Shown here: positions 15,333 through 20,520 of the stretch, piece by piece
Position numbering within the stretch: position 1 is the stretch's first letter
Layout: every line of letters begins with the position of its first letter
Origin: JAZNQL01 sp045531205
GTDB taxonomy: Bacteria > Bacillota > Clostridia > UMGS1883 > UMGS1540
Length of the DNA: 20,520 nucleotides
Direction: 5' to 3'
Assembly: GCA_045531205.1 (NCBI GenBank)
Contig: JAZSDN010000025.1
Span: 1-20,520, forward strand
Position numbers and translations under genes: made by a program
Notes under the pieces: model-generated
Told to the model about the DNA's origin: nothing
Database searches by the model: none
Seen by the model: the letters and a program-made list of their open reading frames with translations, nothing else

Positions 15333-16046
15333 TTAATACTCCTTGGTAAGATTAAAACCATCTGTTGGGTATTTTGAAGGATATGCATTCAGTATTCTGT
15401 TTAGCTTCAAATTACCCGGAAACGGGGTTGTATCTCTGTATATTCCGTTTTCATGCCATTCTTCTTTCCAATATATTTCGCTTTTATATCTCAAAGGCAG
15501 GCGGTTATTGAGAACGAATTTGTTATCAAAAGGCAGAGAATCAAATTCTTTGATTTCCTTTTCCGTGCATAAATCCATTCGAGAAAACTTCAAAATGATA
15601 TTGTCAAAATTAACCCGTTCCTTGCGTCTGTTCCATTTTTCTTCGGCTTCTTCTTGCGTCTTATAGTGAAGAAAAACGATTTCCACATCATCAAGAATGC
15701 CGATTGGTTTATCTGTTTGGTTGCGTTTTTTGATTTCTTCATAATATTTTGATTCTTCGGGATTAATAAAACGAAGAGGGATGTCAAGATATTTTCGCAA
15801 ATCCGAAACAAATTTAATATAGTCGGGAGCGAAGAAATAAAGGCCTGCGGTCGGAGAAAGATATGGCATATCAAGATACTGATACAGCCTGCCCGCCCAG
15901 CAATTATTTGAAATAACCGAAAAGTTTTTGTTTTTTACAGAGCGTTTGACAAAAAATCTTCTTATTTCATAACCGCAGGAACAAAGCTTTTCACGAAGAA
16001 CGTTTAGGATTTTATTTAGTTTTCTTTTCAAAAACTTTCCTCTCAT
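15333..16046 (-). CDS. DUF1919 family protein
   Basis: 237 residues, soluble; the first ~35 are strongly basic. FSVISNNCWAGRLYQYLDMPYLSPTAGLYFFAPDYIKFV, starting near residue 42, is the hallmark N-terminal region of DUF1919, and a GILDDVEIVFLHYKTQEEAEEKWNRR block sits in the middle. DUF1919 proteins recur in exopolysaccharide loci, and I know of no established reaction. The conserved SNNC cysteine and H (in FLHY) could be catalytic, but this is speculation. A GAGGG site lies 4 bases before the ATG. It is wedged between the GT4 gene (15-base gap) and the TupA-like gene (5-base gap), which suggests a role as a transferase or modifier in chain assembly. Confidence 0.8.
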   Translation of the reverse strand: MRGKFLKRKLNKILNVLREKLCSCGYEIRRFFVKRSVKNKNFSVISNNCWAGRLYQYLDMPYLSPTAGLYFFAPDYIKFVSDLRKYLDIPLRFINPEESKYYEEIKKRNQTDKPIGILDDVEIVFLHYKTQEEAEEKWNRRKERVNFDNIILKFSRMDLCTEKEIKEFDSLPFDNKFVLNNRLPLRYKSEIYWKEEWHENGIYRDTTPFPGNLKLNRILNAYPSKYPTDGFNLTKEY

Positions 16047-16061
16047 AATTCCCTCATAATA

Positions 16062-17273
16062 TCAGCTGAATTCTTCAATTATTTCTAACCATTTGCCGGC
16101 AATAGCTTCAACTTTATGGGTTTCTCTTACCTTTGCTGCATTTTCAGAGCATTTTTTTGAAAGCTCTTCATCTTCTGCCATACGGCACATTGCGCAGACG
16201 AGAGCGTTCATATCGTTCATTGGCACAAGAAGGCCGTTTTTGCCATCTTTTATCATCTCTCTCGCACCGCCGCCGAGACAATCTGTGCAAATGCAAGGCA
16301 GACCAATTGCCATTGCCTCAATCATTGAGTTTGAAAGACCTTCAAACTCGGAAGAAGAAACAAATGCTGCGCAGTCACGAATAACAGAATGGATATCTCT
16401 TCTTGGCGGAAGTATTTTTATGTATTCTTCGGCATTCAAGAAAGAAATCATTTCCAGATAATTCACCTTAAGCTCTTCCTCGTGTTTTTCAACCGTGTTT
16501 CCGTATATTTCAAGAGTATAATCAGGATAAGCTTTGTGGAATTCAACAAAAGCATTTATCATCAGCGGAAGATTTTTTTGCTCTGCAATTCGGCAGAAGT
16601 TGACAACAACTTTTCTTCTTTGACCTTTAAAAGGTTCGGGAAGATTTGCTTTTACAGGGTTGTTGATAACAACGGCGTTTTTCAGCCTTCCTTCAAAGAA
16701 CGCAAGCTCATCTTTTGTTTGTAAAACAGCGCCATCGGCTTTTGAAAGCATTTTAAAAATCCGCTCTTTTTCCGCAGCTTCCTTTGAGAATTCAACTTCG
16801 GGAGCATTTCTTTCAGCATAAATAATTTTAGAATCTATCCCCTTTGTGCCGTAAAAGATATCTTCATAATATGATATTCCGAAAGGAATATAAATACAGT
16901 CAGGGTTGCATATAATGAAAGTTGAGATATCGTTACTTCTTCTTATTCCCCTTATTTGAAGCGCAAGCGTTCTGTCCCATTCACAGAAAAATTTTGAAAT
17001 ATACCGTAAGTATTTTAAAAAACGTATTTTCAGTTTCCTTCTTTTTAAATGTTTCCGGACTTTGTTGTTATTGATATGTTCAGCAACATAATCTTTCAGC
17101 GAAACTATGCTGACATTTTTATGATGCTCAAAAAACACATTTTCAGCGATATCTTTTGTGACAAGAATTGTACATCGGTGTCCTGCTTTTGCAAATTCGT
17201 TGGCAAGATTTGTTGAGCGCATCGGCACACCGCCGTTTTTATAATTGCCAACAACAAAAACAATGTGTTTCAT
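16062..17273 (-). CDS. glycosyltransferase family 4
   Basis: 403 residues, GT-B fold, no membrane segment. The N-terminus has VVGNYKNGGVPMRSTNLA with the usual glycine-rich acceptor loop. The C-terminal half carries VNFCRIAEQKNLPLMINAF (about 224-242) and FEGLSNSMIEAMAIGLP, where Glu311 and Glu319 form the EX7E nucleotide-sugar motif. The protein is therefore a retaining glycosyltransferase adding one sugar to the growing chain on the inner face of the membrane. Donor and acceptor cannot be read from the sequence. It sits third from the right end of the visible GT block and is separated from the GT2 gene by 13 bases, within the same operon. Confidence 0.9.
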   Translation of the reverse strand: MKHIVFVVGNYKNGGVPMRSTNLANEFAKAGHRCTILVTKDIAENVFFEHHKNVSIVSLKDYVAEHINNNKVRKHLKRRKLKIRFLKYLRYISKFFCEWDRTLALQIRGIRRSNDISTFIICNPDCIYIPFGISYYEDIFYGTKGIDSKIIYAERNAPEVEFSKEAAEKERIFKMLSKADGAVLQTKDELAFFEGRLKNAVVINNPVKANLPEPFKGQRRKVVVNFCRIAEQKNLPLMINAFVEFHKAYPDYTLEIYGNTVEKHEEELKVNYLEMISFLNAEEYIKILPPRRDIHSVIRDCAAFVSSSEFEGLSNSMIEAMAIGLPCICTDCLGGGAREMIKDGKNGLLVPMNDMNALVCAMCRMAEDEELSKKCSENAAKVRETHKVEAIAGKWLEIIEEFS

Positions 17274-17286
17274 TAAATCACCAACT

Positions 17287-18393
17287 TTATTTCAGCTTTT
17301 TAAATAAATTTCCGAATATTCTACTGTTAATAAGCTTCCTCGCAAAAGGTTTATACTTATCTCGTTTAAACACAAAAGCCCAATATTTAAGATAAACAGA
17401 TAAACCTCTTTTTTTGCACAAGCCGTCAAATATCGCTTGATAATATTTGCTGAGTTTTTCTTTTTCTATATAAGGCAAGGCCGCCTGTATTACTTCGTCA
17501 CGTGCAACTTCGTTGAGCTTTTTTATTTTGTCCGAAAAAGATATAACCTTGCTTTCCCACTCGTTTTTAACACCCGATGCTGCAAAAAAGAATGCGCATA
17601 AATGCATTTGTTTGCTCAAATCCTGCTTTTTATATCCTTCAACGTCTTTATAGAGGACATCGATAAGAGGTCGGATAAGCTTCCAATAGTTTTTTGTGTA
17701 TCCTCTTGAAAGGGAGTTTGCATTTTCAACAGTTCTGTTGTGATACAGATATTTGTTGTTAAGAGAAACATATTTTTGTGCACAAAGTGTTGTTTCAAAT
17801 GTAAGCTGTAAGTCTTGGCTGCGTCTGAAATTTCTTCCGAAGGATATACCGTTTTCCCGGATAAGAGCGAGTTTATAAATTCTGAGACAATTGCTCCAAC
17901 GTATAACAGAGTTCGACCCCTTTTGACTTATTCCTGCAAGTGTTCGCGGAAGGATTTCCTTTTCTATTCCATTTCTGTCGTAAATGCCCGGTTCAAGGTG
18001 CATTCGGTCTGTTTCGCTATCGTTGAAAAAGCAGTTACAGAAAACGATATCTGCATTTTCTGTTGTGGCAGAAGTATACATTTCTTCATACATATTAAGT
18101 TCAAGCCAGTCATCAGAGTCAACGAAGCCGATATATTCTCCGTTTGCTCTTTCAATTCCATCCTGACGAGCGGCAGCAAGTCCTTCATTTTCTTTTTTAT
18201 AGTAAATAATGCGGCTGTCCCTGCTTGCGTATTCCATACAGATTTCAGATGAACCGTCTGTTGAACCGTCATCAATAATTATTATTTCTATATTTTTTAA
18301 TGTTTGGCCTATGATGCTGTCAAGGCATTTAACTAGATATTTTTCAGCATTATAAACCGGAACAACAATGCTTACAGCGATATTGTTACTCAT
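17287..18393 (-). CDS. glycosyltransferase family 2
   Basis: 368 residues. The GT-A domain occupies about 7-230: VSIVVPVYNAEKYL at 7-20, IDDGSTDGS at 40-48 and the metal-binding DSDD at 92-95. The C-terminal part is basic and helical, with no clear membrane span. This is an inverting transferase of the polysaccharide chain, sugar unknown. The gene lies 17 bases after the preceding GT2. It is closer in N-terminal sequence to the GT2 at 19442-20500 than to its direct upstream neighbour, which hints at duplication within the locus. Confidence 0.92.
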   Translation of the reverse strand: MSNNIAVSIVVPVYNAEKYLVKCLDSIIGQTLKNIEIIIIDDGSTDGSSEICMEYASRDSRIIYYKKENEGLAAARQDGIERANGEYIGFVDSDDWLELNMYEEMYTSATTENADIVFCNCFFNDSETDRMHLEPGIYDRNGIEKEILPRTLAGISQKGSNSVIRWSNCLRIYKLALIRENGISFGRNFRRSQDLQLTFETTLCAQKYVSLNNKYLYHNRTVENANSLSRGYTKNYWKLIRPLIDVLYKDVEGYKKQDLSKQMHLCAFFFAASGVKNEWESKVISFSDKIKKLNEVARDEVIQAALPYIEKEKLSKYYQAIFDGLCKKRGLSVYLKYWAFVFKRDKYKPFARKLINSRIFGNLFKKLK

Positions 18394-18410
18394 ACTATTT
18401 TCTCCGAAAA

Positions 18411-19442
18411 TTAGTTTTTCTTATTTCTGTTTTTCTTTATTACAAACAAATATGGGACATATGCCAAAGGAATGTTAAGAAGAATTTTTAAAATTTTAAT
18501 TGGATTTTTTTGTTTTGCAAGACCGAAATATGATATTTCAACCCATTTTTTCCAAAGAATTTTTTTCATTTTCCTTTGGTCATACACTTTATATCTTTTA
18601 TTTTGAGATAAAAGCATCTTTATCCACTTTTTGCATTTGATATCATATGGTTTGCGGCTGTAAAGAAAATCCTTGTGAATGCTTTCGTATTCTTTGCCCG
18701 GCTTAATATTAAGCTTATCAAGCTGTTCCTGCATAATTTGAATTGCAATATTATTCTGAAGATCTTTTCTGTCGTTTGAAACCGCCTTACCGTGAACACG
18801 GTAATTAAGAAGAGTTTCGGGAATGTTTGCACATTCCGCAACTTCGCTGCAGCTTACCCACATACGGTAATCCTGTGCGAGAGGATAGTTTTCATTGTAT
18901 TTTAAATTATATTTAAGCAACAAATTGCGATTAAACATTGCGGTTGGATGCACTATGTTTGGATAATTGCCGAAAAGAAGGTGGATGCGGAAGCTTTCTC
19001 TTTCCGGAATTGTTCTGCACATATACTTGTGGCTGTGATTTGATTGCCAATCTCCTATGAGCTCAACCCCCGTTCCGCATACAATGTGGTCGGGATGGCT
19101 TTTAAGAAAATTTACTTGCCTTTCAAAACGATTTTCGAGAGATATATCATCGGCATCCATTCTTGCAACAAATTCACCTTTGGCTACGGCAAGCCCTTTG
19201 TTAAGCGATTTTGTTATGCCGAGATTTTGCTCGTTTCTGATAATGCTTATTCTTTTATCCGAATATGATTCGATTATTTGGAGTGAGTTATCAGTTGAAC
19301 AATCATCTATTATTATAAATTCAAAATTCTGATATGTCTGATTCAGAATACTTTCTATAGCAGAACGCAGATATACTTCGGGTGTGTTATAGTTGCTCAT
19401 TATAACGGAAACAAGACCTTTTTCCCGATTCATCTGAGACAT
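18411..19442 (-). CDS. glycosyltransferase family 2
   Basis: 343 residues from the ATG at 19442. GT-A motifs are VSVIMSNYNT at 11-20, IDDCSTDNS at 45-53 and DADD at 96-99; the RMDADD..LENRFERQV block is common in GT2 enzymes of O-antigen type loci. The C-terminal ~60 residues are basic and end in a hydrophobic stretch plus a lysine/asparagine tail, which could rest on the membrane. The ATG overlaps the stop of the upstream GT2 by one base and has AAAGGAG 4 bases before it; a GTG at 19445 is too close to that site. The gene is AT-rich at its 3' end. Donor unknown. Confidence 0.9.
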   Translation of the reverse strand: MSQMNREKGLVSVIMSNYNTPEVYLRSAIESILNQTYQNFEFIIIDDCSTDNSLQIIESYSDKRISIIRNEQNLGITKSLNKGLAVAKGEFVARMDADDISLENRFERQVNFLKSHPDHIVCGTGVELIGDWQSNHSHKYMCRTIPERESFRIHLLFGNYPNIVHPTAMFNRNLLLKYNLKYNENYPLAQDYRMWVSCSEVAECANIPETLLNYRVHGKAVSNDRKDLQNNIAIQIMQEQLDKLNIKPGKEYESIHKDFLYSRKPYDIKCKKWIKMLLSQNKRYKVYDQRKMKKILWKKWVEISYFGLAKQKNPIKILKILLNIPLAYVPYLFVIKKNRNKKN

Positions 19443-20500
19443 CACACTCCTTTGATTGTTCTTTTAAGCTTTTTCACAAAATTATAGATTTTGTTTTTCA
19501 AAAAAAGGATATTTAACGAAAAGTATTTTTTATTTATAATCATTTGATAAAGCTCTAAACTGTCCTGATTTCCGTAATATTTAGGATTTGCAACAATTTC
19601 ATCAAAAAGCATGGAATTCCAATTATATTCAAGAATAAGTTTACGGCTTTGCTTGCTTTTGGCATTTTTATAATGCATTTTAAAAAGATACATTGCATTA
19701 TCAAAACAGGAACAGTAAATTCTGTTTCGGGTTTCGTTATTGTCCATATTCCATTCGGGGAGAAGCTCAATAAATCTCTGATACAAGAAAAGTGTATTTT
19801 TTCTTCCGATTTTTTGAGGGTTATATGAACGGGAAATACTTTTTCGGTTTGTTCTGTAATTATATAACGATTCGTTAATGTTTATTATTTTTTTACATGC
19901 AGTTACGAAATAAGAAACGATATAGGTGTCTTCCGCAATATCTTTATCTTTCAGAATACTGTAATCAGTAGAATCGATTTTAAGAATTTCGGTTTTTATT
20001 GCTTTTGTCCACAAAGAATTAAGATACGGTGTTGTTATAAGCAAGTCATAAAGCTTTTTCTTTTCGTTTCCTTCAAATGCTTCTGTTTCTTTCCAGACAG
20101 GAATGTTGCGAGGTGTTTTTCTGCCGTCTTCATAATAGCTGAAAGAATACATGACCATATCCGTATCAGGATTTTTGTTGAGAACATTTTCAACAGTCTC
20201 AAGAAGAGTATTCTCAACGAAATCATCCGAATCACAGAAAAGACTGTAGTCTCCGGTAGCATTTTTTATCGCTTCAAGACGGGCGGAGGTATGTCCGCCG
20301 TTTTTTTTATGAACAACCCTGATTTTATCGGGGTTGCTTTTTTTGAATTTATCACAGATTATGCCCGACGAATCTGTTGAGCCGTCGTCAACAAGAATTA
20401 TCTCATATTCACCTTTATAAGTTTGGTTAAGCAGGGATTCAACACACTGCTCAAGATATTTTTCAACATTATATACGGGAACGAGTATGCTGAATTTCAT
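19442..20500 (-). CDS. glycosyltransferase family 2
   Basis: 352 residues. FSILVPVYNVEKYLEQCVESL opens the GT-A domain; the DDGST motif is at 38-42 and the metal-binding DSDD at 90-93. A basic helical tail of about 120 residues follows, ending in a Lys/Arg-rich segment. It adds a sugar to the chain in the cytoplasm; specificity cannot be read. GAGGGG (20508-20513 on the complement) sits 7 bases before the start, so the gene is complete. With only 20 bases left in the window, no promoter is seen and the operon probably continues upstream, where the initiating sugar-phosphate transferase would be expected. Confidence 0.92.
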   Translation of the reverse strand: MKFSILVPVYNVEKYLEQCVESLLNQTYKGEYEIILVDDGSTDSSGIICDKFKKSNPDKIRVVHKKNGGHTSARLEAIKNATGDYSLFCDSDDFVENTLLETVENVLNKNPDTDMVMYSFSYYEDGRKTPRNIPVWKETEAFEGNEKKKLYDLLITTPYLNSLWTKAIKTEILKIDSTDYSILKDKDIAEDTYIVSYFVTACKKIININESLYNYRTNRKSISRSYNPQKIGRKNTLFLYQRFIELLPEWNMDNNETRNRIYCSCFDNAMYLFKMHYKNAKSKQSRKLILEYNWNSMLFDEIVANPKYYGNQDSLELYQMIINKKYFSLNILFLKNKIYNFVKKLKRTIKGV

Positions 20501-20520
20501 TGCTTCACCCCTCTAAAAGT

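Overview
The window looks like chromosomal DNA from an endospore-forming Clostridia-type Firmicute, probably an uncultured gut or rumen Oscillospiraceae/Lachnospiraceae relative. This rests on a SpoVAD fragment, a large serine recombinase of clostridial mobile-element type, an LCP (LytR-CpsA-Psr) cell-wall ligase, good Gram-positive ribosome binding sites (GGAG/GAGG, 5-11 nt before the starts) and moderate G+C. No RNA gene, CRISPR array or phage structural gene is visible. No gene-free stretch exceeds about 200 bases.

Left part, + strand (1-4205). A CapA-like metallophosphatase gene (70-1233) ends in a strong terminator. Next comes the 5' part of the sporulation gene spoVAD (1432-2079). Its homology stops abruptly after a conserved Met-Ala-Pro, and 7 unrelated residues lead to a stop. 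Immediately downstream are a small recombinase-associated gene (2204-2446) and a 565-residue large serine recombinase (2465-4162), followed by a terminator. This is the layout of a skin-like intervening element or an integrative element that has entered spoVAD, with the integrase just inside one end. The missing spoVAD 3' part (about 125-130 codons) is nowhere in the window.

Middle, + strand (4258-6892). An extended -10 promoter precedes an LCP gene, a UDP-glucuronate 4-epimerase-like gene and a small PqqD-like gene. They are closely packed and end at a bidirectional terminator with a perfect 16-bp stem.

Right part, - strand (20500 down to 6919). A long, tightly packed operon of 12 genes continues beyond the window. 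In transcription order it has: three glycosyltransferases of family 2 and 4 type after a first GT2 (GT2, GT2, GT2, GT4 in all), a DUF1919 protein, a TupA-type ATP-grasp protein, an ABC-2 permease and its ATPase with a C-terminal polymer-binding-type domain (Wzm/Wzt), the three enzymes of UDP-N-acetyl-L-fucosamine synthesis (CapE, CapG, CapF types), a PF14907-type nucleotidyltransferase and a DUF1796 putative cysteine peptidase. Together with the LCP/epimerase unit this describes an ABC-exported cell-surface polysaccharide. It probably contains FucNAc and perhaps a uronic acid, is assembled in the cytoplasm, and may be anchored to peptidoglycan by LCP.

The most interesting question is how the two halves relate. 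If the spoVAD 3' half lies beyond base 20520 in the same orientation, the whole surface-polysaccharide locus is cargo of an element interrupting a forespore germination gene. The second point of interest is the PqqD-like / PF14907 pair and the DUF1796, DUF1919 and TupA ATP-grasp proteins, whose roles in such loci are poorly understood.
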